A DNA stretch of 64,000 bases from Metabacillus dongyingensis (GCF_019933155.2 NZ_CP082944.1:3660001-3724000); one strand, 5' to 3'. Positions 40,961 through 52,483 are shown, numbered from the stretch's first letter. The notes: generated from the sequence alone by a model not told the origin. Program-made: numbers and translations.

Positions 40961-40968
40961 CATCTATA

Positions 40969-42732
40969 TTAATCGTCGTCGTCTTCATCATCAAATCTCG
41001 GCATCCCAAATTGGCTGTCCTGACCATATTGACCAGGCATTCCTCCGAACTGGCCGCCCTGGCCAGACTGTTCAGGCATTCCCCCAAACTGGCCTCCCTG
41101 ACCAGACTGTCCAGGCATTCCTCCAAATTGGCCTCCCTGATCAAACTGACCAGGCATTCCTCCAAATTGGCCTCCCTGATCAAACTGACCAGGCATTCCT
41201 CCAAATTGGCCTCCCTGACCAAACTGACCAGGCATTCCTCCAAATTGGCCTCCCTGATCAAACTGACCAGGCATTCCTCCAAATTGGCCTCCCTGACCAA
41301 ACTGACCAGGCATTCCTCCAAATTGGCCTCCCTGACCAAACTGACCAGGCATTCCTCCAAATTGGCCTCCCTGACCAAACTGACCAGGCATTCCTCCAAA
41401 TTGGCCTCCCTGACCAAACTGACCAGGCATTCCTCCATAGCCTTGGTGTCCGCCGAGTCCTTTGGCTGGACCTCCGCATCCGCAATCTTCTTTATCCATA
41501 GCCGGGCTGATTGCCGGCGGCTGATTATTCATTCCCTGATCCCATGCACCAGCTACACCATGCGGCATGTTTGGGCCTCCGCTAAATGCTCCCTGCACTT
41601 GCGGCGGAAAGCCATAACCCGGCATCGGAGGAAAGCCGTAACCCGGCATCGGCGGAGACACTGGGTAACAGCCCGGCGGATATCCTCCTGGGCCTCCAAA
41701 CCCTGGACCCCAAAATCCTGGGCTGCCAAATCCTGGACCGCCATATCCTGGACCGCCATATCCTTGCTGCCCATATGGCATATGCATTTGCTGTTGAGGC
41801 ATATATGCTCCCATTACGTCGTCGTCGTCGTCGTCATCGTCATAATCAAAAGGCATTTGCTGATTAGGCTGCTGCGGCATTCCTCCAAATGGAGCCTGCT
41901 GATACGGCATGCCATATGGCTGCATTTGCGGGCCTCCGAATCCTGGACCCCCAAATCCCGGGCCTCCGAACCCTGGTCCGAATCCAGCACCTGGCATGAC
42001 TGGTGAAACAGGGTAACAATCATCTCCGACAGGACCGAGACCGAAACCTTCAGGTGCCTGATCCTGCGCTCCGGCTACAGCACCCTGGTTCTGATAAGGA
42101 GCCCCGCCCTGGCCACCTGGAAAACCTTGTGGTCCGGGACCGCCTTCATAAGCCCCCATCACCCCTTGCTGCGGCATGCTCGGCTTGTTTTCCATATCCT
42201 TTGTAGCCTCCTCTTTCTTAGCAGGTGAAACTGATTTTGGCTTTTCAGCCGGTTTTTGAGCTGGCTTTTCAGCCGGCTTCATCATCTCCGGCAGAACATT
42301 AGATGGCTTTGGCGGAAGCTGCGGCTGTGGAGCCTGAGGCATCATCGCCATATTCAGCATATAGTAGTTATTAATATCAAGTTCTGGATATGCTGGCTGT
42401 TTAATGTCAGGCACAGGCGGAACATATGGCACCGATGGCTTTTCTTTCGGCACTTCCTTCGGTTTGGTATCTGTTACATCCATCACTTGTTTAGGTTTTT
42501 CTTTTGCAAAAGGATGCTCAGATTTCGGCATTTCCTTTTTCCCTGAAAAGCTAACCTTTGTTTCATTTTTAACAGGAACTCCGCTGCTTGGAACTTTTAT
42601 TTTCATACCAGGCATGATTAAGTCAGGGTTGCTTAGCTGAGAGTTCATTTTTTTCAATTCTTCAAAATCTACCCCATATTTTTTGGCAATTTTCCAAAGC
42701 GTATCGCCTTTTTGAACAATGTGGATTTTCAA
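40969..42732 (-). CDS. safA: Spore coat morphogenetic LysM protein SafA, expanded
   Basis: A 587-residue protein; B. subtilis SafA is about 387. The LysM domain (IHIVQKGDTLWKIAKKYGVD to MKIKVP) at 1-48 binds cortex peptidoglycan and targets the coat. A Lys/Pro linker and a MLNMAMMPQAPQ segment (a possible internal start region) follow. The rest is low complexity: GPGFGGPGFGG blocks, two copies of CYPVSPxMPG, a run of eight Asp, and eleven copies of a 12-residue unit GMPGQFGQGGQF, ending DDEDDDD. TTG start behind GGAGGGGG. SafA recruits inner coat proteins; nadA is upstream as in B. subtilis. Confidence 0.92.
   Translation of the reverse strand: MKIHIVQKGDTLWKIAKKYGVDFEELKKMNSQLSNPDLIMPGMKIKVPSSGVPVKNETKVSFSGKKEMPKSEHPFAKEKPKQVMDVTDTKPKEVPKEKPSVPYVPPVPDIKQPAYPELDINNYYMLNMAMMPQAPQPQLPPKPSNVLPEMMKPAEKPAQKPAEKPKSVSPAKKEEATKDMENKPSMPQQGVMGAYEGGPGPQGFPGGQGGAPYQNQGAVAGAQDQAPEGFGLGPVGDDCYPVSPVMPGAGFGPGFGGPGFGGPGFGGPQMQPYGMPYQQAPFGGMPQQPNQQMPFDYDDDDDDDDVMGAYMPQQQMHMPYGQQGYGGPGYGGPGFGSPGFWGPGFGGPGGYPPGCYPVSPPMPGYGFPPMPGYGFPPQVQGAFSGGPNMPHGVAGAWDQGMNNQPPAISPAMDKEDCGCGGPAKGLGGHQGYGGMPGQFGQGGQFGGMPGQFGQGGQFGGMPGQFGQGGQFGGMPGQFGQGGQFGGMPGQFDQGGQFGGMPGQFGQGGQFGGMPGQFDQGGQFGGMPGQFDQGGQFGGMPGQSGQGGQFGGMPEQSGQGGQFGGMPGQYGQDSQFGMPRFDDEDDDD
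41030..41434 (-). repeat. 36-bp tandem repeat inside safA (eleven units)
   Basis: Each unit encodes GMPGQFGQGGQF. The residue after F is Gly or Asp (GGT/GAT type change), and the last units carry S, E or Y substitutions. Unit length is a multiple of three, so copy number can change without frameshift. Confidence 0.92.
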
Positions 42733-42844
42733 CCTTTCCCCCTCCTATGCTTGAAACTTTATCGCATATGATCAGCAGGCAATTATGCCATTCTTCTTCA
42801 TCACAACTTATGCTTTAGAAGACAAATATATGTTTCACGCACAA

Positions 42845-42914
42845 TAAAAAAACTGACAAACTTAAGATGAAGGCAGCTTGAGACTGCACTTATTACATCT
42901 TATTTTGTCAGTTC
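42845..42914 (-). terminator. Long-stem terminator after nadA
   Basis: AACTGACAAA and TAAGATG pair with CATCTTA and TTTGTCAGTT; an inner GCAG / CTGC hairpin sits in the loop. A T run follows on the minus strand. Confidence 0.8.
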
Positions 42915-42918
42915 AAAT

Positions 42919-44028
42919 TTATACGTGTGCAAGCATGCGCTCTAAAGCGAGGACAGCATGCTCTGTTGTTTTTGGGTCAACTTTTATTTGATTGATAATC
43001 TTTCCTTCTTCAAGTCCTTCGAGTGACCATAATAAATGCGGGAGATCAATTCTGTTCATCGTTAAACATGGACACATAAATGGATTTAGCGATACAATTT
43101 CTTTGTCCGGATGCTGGTCAATGATCCGTTTTACAAGGTTCATTTCTGTTCCGATGGCCCATTTGCTTCCTGCAGGAGCGGATTCAATCGTATCGATAAT
43201 ATATTTCGTAGATCCTGCCAGATCACTTGCAGCTACAACTTCTCTGCTGCATTCCGGATGGACGATGATTTTCATATCAGGCTTGGCATCGCGTAAATCA
43301 TCTATATTTTTCACTGTGAATTTTTCATGAACAGAACAATGGCCTTTCCATAAGATCACAATTACATCCTCTGGATTTCCATCATATTCAATCTCGTTTG
43401 TCATTGGATTCCAAATCGCCATTTTATCAAGCGGAACACCTAAGTTAAAAGCCGTATTTCTGCCTAAATGCTGATCAGGCAAAAATAAGATTCGCTGTTT
43501 CTGTTCAAAGGACCAGCGCAGCATTTTCTCTGCATTTGAGGAAGTGACGGTTGCACCCCCATTTTTCCCGACAAATGCTTTAATGGCCGCTGTAGAATTT
43601 ACATAAGTCAAAGGCAGAATTGTATCTCCATACATTGCCTGAAGCTTTGTCCAAGCCCGTTCAGTCTGCTCGATATCCGCCATATCAGCCATTGAGCACC
43701 CTGCTCTCATATCCGGCAGCAGCACATTTTGACCTTCACTCGTGAGCATGTCTGCAGTTTCGGCCATAAAATGCACTCCGCAAAAAACAATGTATTCTGC
43801 CTCGTTATTTTCAGCAGCTGCCTGTGCAAGCTGCAGGGAATCCCCAGTTATATCAGCAAACTGAATAACCTCATCTTTTTGATAATGATGGCCTGGTATC
43901 AGCAAACGGCGGCCGAGCTTTTCTTTAATCCGTATTACCCTTTCAATCATTTCCTCTTCTGAAAGTTCTTTATAATGAGGCGGCATTTTTTCATTTGTTT
44001 CAAATTGAAGCATATCCAATACGTTCAT
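42919..44028 (-). CDS. nadA: Quinolinate synthase NadA
   Basis: Condenses iminoaspartate with DHAP to quinolinate, using a [4Fe-4S] cluster. The 369 residues contain [18 protein letters not shown], the cluster cysteines in [20 protein letters not shown] and MCPCLTMNR, and [10 protein letters not shown]. The start is ATG after AAGGAGG; an earlier in-frame start reads through that site. It ends the nadBCA operon. Confidence 0.97.
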   Translation of the reverse strand: MNVLDMLQFETNEKMPPHYKELSEEEMIERVIRIKEKLGRRLLIPGHHYQKDEVIQFADITGDSLQLAQAAAENNEAEYIVFCGVHFMAETADMLTSEGQNVLLPDMRAGCSMADMADIEQTERAWTKLQAMYGDTILPLTYVNSTAAIKAFVGKNGGATVTSSNAEKMLRWSFEQKQRILFLPDQHLGRNTAFNLGVPLDKMAIWNPMTNEIEYDGNPEDVIVILWKGHCSVHEKFTVKNIDDLRDAKPDMKIIVHPECSREVVAASDLAGSTKYIIDTIESAPAGSKWAIGTEMNLVKRIIDQHPDKEIVSLNPFMCPCLTMNRIDLPHLLWSLEGLEEGKIINQIKVDPKTTEHAVLALERMLAHV

Positions 44029-44041
44029 TGTAATTTCCTCC

Positions 44042-44872
44042 TTATTCTGCATTCATGCTGAGATCAAGAGATTTGGCGGAATGAGTAAGCATTCCAAGTG
44101 AAATAAAGTCCACTCCGGTGTCACCGTATTCAGCCAGATTTTGAAGGGTAATTCCTCCCGAAGCTTCTGTAATAATTGACGGCGGTGTAAGACTTGCAAA
44201 AGCTTTAACTTCTTCAGGGGTCCTGTTATCAAACATGATGATGTCCGCCTTTGCTTCTATTGCCTCCAGCAGCTGCTCTTCAGATTCAATTTCAACTTCA
44301 ACTTTAATCATGTGCCCTGCATGAGCCCTGACCTTTTTTACAGCTTCAAAAATAGAACCGGTGCTTGCAATATGGTTATCTTTAAGCATGATTCCATCAT
44401 ACAAGCCAAATCTGTGATTATATCCGCCGCCGCACCGGACGGCATATTTTTCGATCATTCTCAAACCAGGTGTCGTTTTCCTTGTATCACAAATCTTTGT
44501 ATGAGCAGAATTCAGGCCTTTTACTGCCTGATTTGTCAATGTAGCTATTCCGCTCATTCTCTGAAGCAAGTTTAAAATGACTCTTTCTCCAGTAAGCAGG
44601 GAAGCGATTGGACCTTCAATAACAGCTGCATGTTCGCCTTTATTTATCTGTTCGCCATCACGTTTCAGCAATTTAACTGCTACGCTTTGATCCAAAATTT
44701 CATATCCGGTTTTGATTACATCGGCACCCGCAAAAATTCCATTTTCCTTAGCTGTAATAGTGGCTTTTCCCCGCTGAGCTTTTGTAAAAATATACGAGCT
44801 CGTAGCGTCATGATCACCAATATCTTCAATAAAGAAAGCATCTAATTGTTTTTTCAGTTTAAGTAAATTCAA
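44042..44872 (-). CDS. nadC: Nicotinate-nucleotide pyrophosphorylase (carboxylating)
   Basis: Turns quinolinate and PRPP into nicotinate mononucleotide. The 276 residues show [10 protein letters not shown], the [15 protein letters not shown] core, [28 protein letters not shown] motif around KTTPGLR, and DNRTPEEVK. The start is TTG with GAGGTG seven bases upstream, overlapping the end of nadB by 14 bases, which implies translational coupling. Confidence 0.96.
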   Translation of the reverse strand: MNLLKLKKQLDAFFIEDIGDHDATSSYIFTKAQRGKATITAKENGIFAGADVIKTGYEILDQSVAVKLLKRDGEQINKGEHAAVIEGPIASLLTGERVILNLLQRMSGIATLTNQAVKGLNSAHTKICDTRKTTPGLRMIEKYAVRCGGGYNHRFGLYDGIMLKDNHIASTGSIFEAVKKVRAHAGHMIKVEVEIESEEQLLEAIEAKADIIMFDNRTPEEVKAFASLTPPSIITEASGGITLQNLAEYGDTGVDFISLGMLTHSAKSLDLSMNAE

Positions 44873-46442
44873 TTTCCATCACCTCTGAATCATTCTTTAA
44901 TTCTGTATCATATTTAGAAAGTAGAATTTGTTTTTTTAGCCATAATCGGTCATCTTTATAGGGATGATCTGTTCTAAAGTGACCTCCCCTGCTTTCTGTT
45001 CTCTGCAGGGCGGAAGTCACTATAAGCCAGCCGGCTGTCAGCATATTCATTTTTTCATATTCATTATTTGTGAAGTTATTCACATTGATATCCCAAAAAG
45101 AGATTGGCCATAAGAATTTTTCAAACCAGCATTTCGCAATTAAAAGTCCTTCTTCAGAACGCTCAATGGCAGCATGGTTTGTCATCATCCATTTTATTTC
45201 CTCTTTGGAAGGTAACATAACATCCCTTTTCCTGCTGGTCCTGATTTTCACTTTTTCAGTTTTTTCAATTGCATTTTGAGAAAAATTCAAGATATGCACA
45301 CCTAAACGGCTGCCAAACACAAGGCCTTCAAGAAGCGAATTGCTCGCCAGCCTGTTTGCACCGTGAACTCCTGTACAAGCAGCCTCTCCTACAGCATATA
45401 ACTGGCTGACCGAGGTTTTTCCATCTACATCAGTTTTTATGCCGCCCATTAGAAAATGCATTCCCGGGGCTACAGGGATTAAGCCTTCATCTATACTGAC
45501 ACCATATTTTTTGCACATAGCTGAAATCGTTGGAAAGCGGCTTTCAAAGGCTGTAATGGACGAGATGTTAAGGAAAATGCGATGTCCTTTTTTTATCTGT
45601 GAAAAAATAGTTCTTGCCACGATATCTCTTGGAGCAAGATCTCCAAATGCATGAACACCTTCCATGAACCGGATTCCATTCTCATTTTGAAGAAAGGCTC
45701 CCTCTCCTCTTACTGCTTCAGATATAAGCCCTACACATTGACCATTAATCAGTAGCATCGTCGGATGAAATTGAGTAAATTCCATATCGGTGAGGACAGC
45801 ACCTGCCCGAAATGCCATTGCAAGTCCGTCACCTGTTATAACGCTTGAATTGGAAGTATGTTTGTAGAGGCTGCCGCAGCCGCCGGTAGCGAGAATGGTA
45901 TGTCCGGCAAAATGCTGCTGAATGTCGCCTTTTGCATTCCGAGTAAATACCCCCCTGCAAACTCCCCTGCTGATGATAAGATCAAGCGCCATTTCATCTT
46001 CTATAATTTCTATGTTTTTACCAAGCTGTGATAATAAAAAATGTACAACTGCTTTTCCTGTGGCATCTCCGCCTGCATGGAGGATTCTGCTGAATCTGTG
46101 TGCACCCTCCTGGCCAAGCAATAATTTCCCGTTTGAATCCTTGTCAAATTGAAATCCATCATTTATAAGGGTGAGGACTTCCTTCGTCCCTTGTCTAACA
46201 AGCAGTTCAGCAGCAAGAGGATCATTATGATGGGATCCCGCCGTCATTGTATCTTCGAAATGACCCTGCCAGCTGTCATATTTATCCACAGCTGCTGCGA
46301 TTCCTCCTTGGGCCAGCATAGAATTGCTCTCGTATTTAGTTGATTTTGTCAGAATGGTTACTTTTTTAGAAGATTGAAGCTGAAAGGCTGCAGACAGCGC
46401 TGCAATTCCGCTTCCAATAATTAATACATCCGTTTGAGGCAC
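44859..46442 (-). CDS. nadB: L-aspartate oxidase NadB
   Basis: A 527-residue FAD enzyme that oxidises L-aspartate to iminoaspartate. It has the dinucleotide-binding DVLIIGSGIAALSAAF, SMLAQGGIAAA, ATGGCGSLYKHTSNS, the active-site EFTQFHPTML, GEAACTGVHGANRLASNSLL and a C-terminal helical domain. The start is GTG after AGGGGG. It is first in the operon, facing nadS across the NiaR-type operator. Confidence 0.96.
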   Translation of the reverse strand: MPQTDVLIIGSGIAALSAAFQLQSSKKVTILTKSTKYESNSMLAQGGIAAAVDKYDSWQGHFEDTMTAGSHHNDPLAAELLVRQGTKEVLTLINDGFQFDKDSNGKLLLGQEGAHRFSRILHAGGDATGKAVVHFLLSQLGKNIEIIEDEMALDLIISRGVCRGVFTRNAKGDIQQHFAGHTILATGGCGSLYKHTSNSSVITGDGLAMAFRAGAVLTDMEFTQFHPTMLLINGQCVGLISEAVRGEGAFLQNENGIRFMEGVHAFGDLAPRDIVARTIFSQIKKGHRIFLNISSITAFESRFPTISAMCKKYGVSIDEGLIPVAPGMHFLMGGIKTDVDGKTSVSQLYAVGEAACTGVHGANRLASNSLLEGLVFGSRLGVHILNFSQNAIEKTEKVKIRTSRKRDVMLPSKEEIKWMMTNHAAIERSEEGLLIAKCWFEKFLWPISFWDINVNNFTNNEYEKMNMLTAGWLIVTSALQRTESRGGHFRTDHPYKDDRLWLKKQILLSKYDTELKNDSEVMEIEFT

Positions 46443-46464
46443 AAAATAACCCCCTATTCTTTAC

Positions 46465-46480
46465 AAGTGTCTTGACACTT
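46465..46480. promoter_or_regulatory. NiaR (NadR/YrxA) operator
   Basis: AAGTGTC, TT, GACACTT: a perfect 16-bp palindrome within TTACAAGTGTCTTGACACTT, similar to the NiaR motif described for Firmicutes. It lies between the divergent nadB and nadS genes and covers the -35 box of nadS. niaR itself is the second gene of the plus-strand operon. Confidence 0.85.
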
Positions 46481-46501
46481 ATATTTACACAAAACTAAAA
46501 T
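46472..46501 (+). promoter_or_regulatory. Promoter of nadS-niaR
   Basis: TTGACA at 46472-46477 (inside the operator) and TAAAAT at 46496-46501, spaced 18 bp. Confidence 0.65.
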
Positions 46502-46542
46502 AATGACAAGAGATTTTTTTACCCAGAGAGGAGACCTGAATT

Positions 46543-47709
46543 TTGATCTATTTAGATTATGCAGCTACAGCACCTATAAGCGATGAAGCACTTCTTGTAT
46601 TCGCCGAGGCTTCAAGAAAAGCGTTCGCAAACAGCAATAGCCTGCATGATGAAGGGGATGCCGCCAGAACGATCTTAGAAGCTTGCCGCAGGAAGATTGC
46701 ATTGCTGATTGGCGGTACTGCTTCAGGGATTTGCTTTACAAGTGGAGGCAGTGAATCCAATGTGCTTGCCATTGAAACACTCCTTAAAAATGCAGGAAAA
46801 CATAAAAATCATATTATTGCCTCTGCACTAGAGCATTCTTCTATCTATAATTATTTAAAAACCCTTGAGCAAACAGGATTTGAGGTAACATTTTTATTGC
46901 CGGACAAACATGGTAAACTACATGTAGAAGAAATAAGAGATGCCGTCAGAGATAAAACCGCGCTTGTTTCCATTCAACACGCAAATTCTGAAATAGGCTG
47001 CATTCAAAATTTAGAGAAAATCGGTCATTTTTTACATGATAAGCTGGTTTATTTTCACAGCGACTGTGTTCAGTCGTTTGGAAAGATCCCCATCAAAGCG
47101 GATGAATGGAAAGCGGATGCCATTTCACTTTCCAGCCATAAGGTGTATGGACCAAAAGGTGTCGGCTGTCTCTATTTGAATCCGCGCGAACATTTTAATC
47201 CTGTTATACCCGGAGGCACACATGAAAACGGCTATAGAGCAGGAACGGTGAATGTGCCGGGAATTGCCGCATTTACATCTGCCGCCGCAGCAGCATGTTC
47301 TGTCATGAACACTGAATTCAATAGACTTGAATCATTGAAAAAAAGTTTTTTTGCAATGCTCACCCACTACAGTGATCATGTTCACATTATTAATAAAGAT
47401 TTAGATGATCAGCTTCCGACCATTATCGGCCTTATTATTAGGGGAATTGAGGGGCAATATATGCTGCTGGAGAGTAATCGCAGAGGTGTAGCCATTTCCA
47501 CAGGTACAGCCTGTCAAATTGGCATGCAGATTCCCTCAAAGGCACTGACTGCTGTTGGGCTGACTAATGATGAAGCCCTGCAGTACATCCGCATTTCAAC
47601 CGGAAAACATACAAAAGCAGAAGATCTTGATAAAATGGCTGGCATCATTGGAAAAGCAATCAGCGAGAAATATAGGGACATGACGGAGGGTCATTATGAA
47701 CGAAGGTAA
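46543..47709 (+). CDS. nadS: Cysteine desulfurase for NAD synthesis (NifS/NadS)
   Basis: A 388-residue class V PLP enzyme. In B. subtilis this protein (NifS) is needed to build the NadA iron-sulfur cluster. The PLP lysine lies in SLSSHKVYGPKGVGCLYL and the catalytic cysteine in ISTGTACQIGMQIPSKAL. The start is TTG (IYLDYAATAP) after GAGAGGAG. Its end overlaps niaR by 14 bases. It is distinct from YrvO at 10-11 kb. Confidence 0.93.
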   Translation: MIYLDYAATAPISDEALLVFAEASRKAFANSNSLHDEGDAARTILEACRRKIALLIGGTASGICFTSGGSESNVLAIETLLKNAGKHKNHIIASALEHSSIYNYLKTLEQTGFEVTFLLPDKHGKLHVEEIRDAVRDKTALVSIQHANSEIGCIQNLEKIGHFLHDKLVYFHSDCVQSFGKIPIKADEWKADAISLSSHKVYGPKGVGCLYLNPREHFNPVIPGGTHENGYRAGTVNVPGIAAFTSAAAAACSVMNTEFNRLESLKKSFFAMLTHYSDHVHIINKDLDDQLPTIIGLIIRGIEGQYMLLESNRRGVAISTGTACQIGMQIPSKALTAVGLTNDEALQYIRISTGKHTKAEDLDKMAGIIGKAISEKYRDMTEGHYERR

Positions 47710-48241
47710 AATTCCTGGAACGAAAAGAAGAGAATTAATCCTGAATTGGCTGAAAGAAACGAACGCGCCTATGAAAGGGAGCGAAATGGCAAAAAAAACA
47801 AATGTCAGCAGGCAAGTGATTGTTCAGGATATTTCTTTGTTAAAAGCACAAAACGAACCGATTCTTGCAACAAGCCAGGGCTATGTGTATATGAAACAGG
47901 AAAATGATGAAATGCCTGCATTTAAGCGCATCATCGCCAGCAGCCATAACCCGGAAGCAACGGCTGAAGAACTGAATATCATTGTCGATTACGGGGTAAC
48001 CGTCAAAGATGTCATTATTGAACATCCTGTCTACGGGGAATTGACAGCATCCATCATGGTGAGCAATCGCAAGGAAGTGCGGGATTTTATCGAAAAAATT
48101 GAGGAAACAAAGGCAGCCTATTTATCACAGCTTACAGAAGGTTTGCACTTGCATACATTAGTAGCGGACCGTGAGGAAAAATTAGCAGAAGTGTGTACTG
48201 CTTTAAAAGCAGCAGGATATCTTGTTAGTGAAGAAGATTAA
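47696..48241 (+). CDS. niaR: Niacin-responsive transcriptional repressor NiaR (YrxA)
   Basis: A 181-residue repressor of NAD synthesis genes with nicotinic acid as co-repressor. An N-terminal HTH (RRELILNWLKETNAPMKGSEMAKKTNVSRQVIVQD region) is followed by the 3H domain with its conserved histidines, in EHPVYGELTAS and GLHLHTLVA. It probably represses its own operon and nadBCA through the palindrome at 46465. Confidence 0.94.
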   Translation: MNEGKIPGTKRRELILNWLKETNAPMKGSEMAKKTNVSRQVIVQDISLLKAQNEPILATSQGYVYMKQENDEMPAFKRIIASSHNPEATAEELNIIVDYGVTVKDVIIEHPVYGELTASIMVSNRKEVRDFIEKIEETKAAYLSQLTEGLHLHTLVADREEKLAEVCTALKAAGYLVSEED

Positions 48242-48248
48242 AAAGATT

Positions 48249-48282
48249 AAAACCGGCTCGCATTTGCGAGCCGGTTATTTTT
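48249..48282. terminator. Bidirectional terminator between niaR and pheA
   Basis: AACCGGCTCGC pairs with GCGAGCCGGTT around ATTT, with A-rich and T-rich flanks. Confidence 0.88.
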
Positions 48283-49139
48283 CAGATCAAATATGCGCTG
48301 TACGTTCCGAGAGTCCGAACACCGCAGCCCAAAGCTTCAAGCTCTGCCATTGCCCCGGGAATAAGGACATCATCCATTTTCATATCAATGTCAATGATGA
48401 AAAAGTAGTTTCCAAGACCCGTTTTCATTGGTCTTGATTCAATTTTTGATAAATTCAGTTTTCTCCACGAAAAAGCAGATAGAACCTGGTGAAGAGCCCC
48501 AGACCGATCTGAAGGCAGTGTAATCATCAGAGTTGTCCTGTCAGTTATCTTATTTGTTTTGGTCTTGATATATGTATGCTGGTTCGGATGCAGCACCGCA
48601 AACCGTGTATGATTATGGGTATAATCATGAATATTTTTGCGGACAATTTTGAGATTATATTCTTGTGCTGCTAATTCATTTGCAACAGCCGCCATATTTT
48701 CCTCTGGATGCTCCTGGATGTATTTTGCAGCTGCACCTGTAGATGTCGCGTACTCGTACTTTGCTTTAGGCAGATGATGATGAAGAAATTTATGACATTG
48801 TGCAATCGCATGGGAATGAGAGTAGACCCTCTCTGCATCTCCCCACGAGTCTTCCCTGGATGGATGAACCATCAAGTGCTGCTGAATAGGCGCCACAATT
48901 TCCCCAATGATGGAAAGCGGCTGTTCATGAACGAGGTAATCAATGGTTAAGTTAACAGATCCCTCTAACGCATTTTCGAGCGGGACAACAGCTACGTCAA
49001 TTTTTCCCTCAGCTACTGCATCCATGCACTGCGGGATGTTCAGAAATGGAACATGCTCAGCATGATCTTCGAAAAACTTTGTAACAGCAAGATGTGTAAA
49101 TGTTGCTGCTGGACCTAAATAACCAATTTTATATGTCAT
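48282..49139 (-). CDS. pheA: Prephenate dehydratase
   Basis: Makes phenylpyruvate from prephenate in phenylalanine synthesis. The 285 residues start MTKIGYLGP-like (YKIGYLGPAATFTHLAV). It has the catalytic NHTRFAVLHP threonine-arginine-phenylalanine motif and a C-terminal ACT domain with RSGALHQVLSAFSWRKLNLSKIESRP, which senses phenylalanine. pheB is 16 bp upstream. Confidence 0.96.
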   Translation of the reverse strand: MTYKIGYLGPAATFTHLAVTKFFEDHAEHVPFLNIPQCMDAVAEGKIDVAVVPLENALEGSVNLTIDYLVHEQPLSIIGEIVAPIQQHLMVHPSREDSWGDAERVYSHSHAIAQCHKFLHHHLPKAKYEYATSTGAAAKYIQEHPEENMAAVANELAAQEYNLKIVRKNIHDYTHNHTRFAVLHPNQHTYIKTKTNKITDRTTLMITLPSDRSGALHQVLSAFSWRKLNLSKIESRPMKTGLGNYFFIIDIDMKMDDVLIPGAMAELEALGCGVRTLGTYSAYLI

Positions 49140-49154
49140 AAGAAATCCTCTCCC

Positions 49155-49598
49155 CTAAGCTCCAGATCCTAATATCTCTACTTTCTCTACAAATTCAAGT
49201 CGTTTCAGCTTGGCCATGACGCTGTTAATATCTTCTTTCATTCCATTAGTATTTAATGAAAGCGTTACATTTGCCCGACCCTGCAGCGGAATCGTCTGAT
49301 GAATGGTCAGTACATTGCAGCCAGCTGTTGCAACAACAGCAAGCAGCTGTGATAATGTGCCTGATCTGTCTTCAAGGTGAAAAAAGAGCGTGATAATGCG
49401 TTCGTTTACCATTGTGTGAAATGGAAAAACGGCATCACGGTATTTATAATAAGCGCTTCTGCTCATATCTACCCGCTGAACAGCATCAGCAACAGAATCT
49501 GCTTTTTTCCGTTCAATCAGTTTTTTAACCTCAAGCGTTTTTCTCATTGCCTCAGGCAGAACGTCTTCCCGCACTAAAAAAAAGGTTTCTTCCTTCAT
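49155..49598 (-). CDS. pheB: ACT-domain protein PheB (UPF0735)
   Basis: A 147-residue protein whose N-terminal part has a short HTH-like region ([27 protein letters not shown]). The C-terminal ACT domain has [31 protein letters not shown]. Formerly called a chorismate mutase, but it lacks that fold; likely a regulatory amino-acid sensor. It is coupled to pheA and lies downstream of obg. Confidence 0.9.
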   Translation of the reverse strand: MKEETFFLVREDVLPEAMRKTLEVKKLIERKKADSVADAVQRVDMSRSAYYKYRDAVFPFHTMVNERIITLFFHLEDRSGTLSQLLAVVATAGCNVLTIHQTIPLQGRANVTLSLNTNGMKEDINSVMAKLKRLEFVEKVEILGSGA

Positions 49599-49627
49599 GA
49601 CCTTCTCCTTTTCTCCATCTGCCTGTG

Positions 49628-49660
49628 AAAAAAGAAGAGCGGATTAAGGCTCTTCTTCTT
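49628..49660 (-). terminator. Intrinsic terminator after obg
   Basis: AAGAAGAGC pairs with GCTCTTCTT; TTTTTTC follows on the minus strand. Confidence 0.85.
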
Positions 49661-49664
49661 TTGG

Positions 49665-51523
<1,859 letters not shown>

Positions 51524-51794
51524 GTCGGCACTCCTACTCCCTTTTCTCTATTCTTTTCTCTAGGAGCTTCAAGACTTGGAAACTGAATGTCGTACTAAAT
51601 TATAACAAACTATCCGGGGGAAAATAAGTGCAATTTGAAAAAAGCAAGAGGAAATCAATGATATGGGGAGGTTTTCCTGATAATAATGACTGTTTTCACT
51701 AGGGTTGCCGCTTTGCGTATGTGAATCAGTCCGCATTATTTCGTTATCATCCCCGCTTAAAAAAAGGGGGCTAAAAACAGCGTTCTAAAATAAA
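51524..51794. other. Spacer between spo0B and rpmA
   Basis: No open frame or repeat. It should contain the spo0B promoter; I could not pick one box pair with confidence. A G-rich run (AAAAAAAGGGGGC) near 51760 is notable only for its composition. Confidence 0.4.
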
Positions 51795-51825
51795 GAAAAA
51801 CTCTAACCAGAGGCTAGAGTTTTCC
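51795..51825 (-). terminator. Intrinsic terminator after rpmA
   Basis: AAAACTCTAGCC pairs with GGTTAGAGTTTTT around TCT on the minus strand. Confidence 0.88.
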
Positions 51826-51834
51826 TAAAAGAAA

Positions 51835-52128
51835 TTATGCTTCTTGTGCTACAGGATATACGCTAACTTTTTTACGGTCACGTCCGAAACGCTCGAAACG
51901 TACAACTCCGTCCACTTTCGCGAAAAGAGTGTCGTCACCGCCGCGGCCAACGTTTTCACCTGGGTAAATTTTCGTTCCGCGTTGACGGAAAAGGATAGAA
52001 CCACCGCTTACGAATTCGCCATCCGCACTTTTAGCACCAAGGCGCTTTGAGATTGAATCACGACCGTTCTTGGTAGAACCTACTCCTTTTTTAGAAGCGA
52101 AGAACTGAAGATCTAAATTTAAAAACAT
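51835..52128 (-). CDS. rpmA: Ribosomal protein bL27 with cleavable N-terminus
   Basis: A 97-residue component of the 50S peptidyl transferase region. It carries the Firmicute N-terminal extension [11 protein letters not shown], which the protease Prp must remove so that the mature tail ([14 protein letters not shown]) reaches the active centre. The prp gene is directly upstream. Confidence 0.97.
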   Translation of the reverse strand: MFLNLDLQFFASKKGVGSTKNGRDSISKRLGAKSADGEFVSGGSILFRQRGTKIYPGENVGRGGDDTLFAKVDGVVRFERFGRDRKKVSVYPVAQEA

Positions 52129-52129
52129 T

Positions 52130-52483
52130 CTAGTCCACCTCCTGCTGATTGTTATTTATCGTTATTTTTATGAAATGTCCATAGTTCAATTCAATTGACT
52201 GCAGCGATACGAGCATGCCTTCAAGCAGCAGCTGAGCCTGTTCGCCCGCTTTATGCCCGGGTTCATGAGGCAGCTGAAACGAAAGAAATCCTCCGTCTCC
52301 TCCCTGCTCGATAATCGGCGTTATTCCTGTTAACTTATGTATCGCATTAACAGCGCCAAATGTGACAGCAGATGCTCCGGCACAGACAATATCCTTTCCA
52401 TGTACATCGAAATCGGCATGTCCAGATAATGTAAAGGATTCAATTAAACCGCTGCTGTTGCGGTTAATGACTGCTTTTATCAT
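52130..52483 (-). CDS. prp: Ribosomal-processing cysteine protease Prp (YsxB)
   Basis: A 117-residue cysteine protease that cuts the L27 extension. The catalytic pair is visible: histidine in [28 protein letters not shown] segment (GHADFD) and cysteine in [14 protein letters not shown]. It lies between rplU and rpmA, one base from rpmA, so substrate and protease are coexpressed. Confidence 0.95.
   Translation of the reverse strand: MIKAVINRNSSGLIESFTLSGHADFDVHGKDIVCAGASAVTFGAVNAIHKLTGITPIIEQGGDGGFLSFQLPHEPGHKAGEQAQLLLEGMLVSLQSIELNYGHFIKITINNNQQEVD

Noticed and set aside
40920..42006. Long alternative frames across the safA repeats, one on each strand, with repeated peptide units
   Set aside because: The 36-bp unit is a multiple of three without stops, so other frames stay open by necessity. 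LysM, ribosome site and terminator support only the SafA frame.
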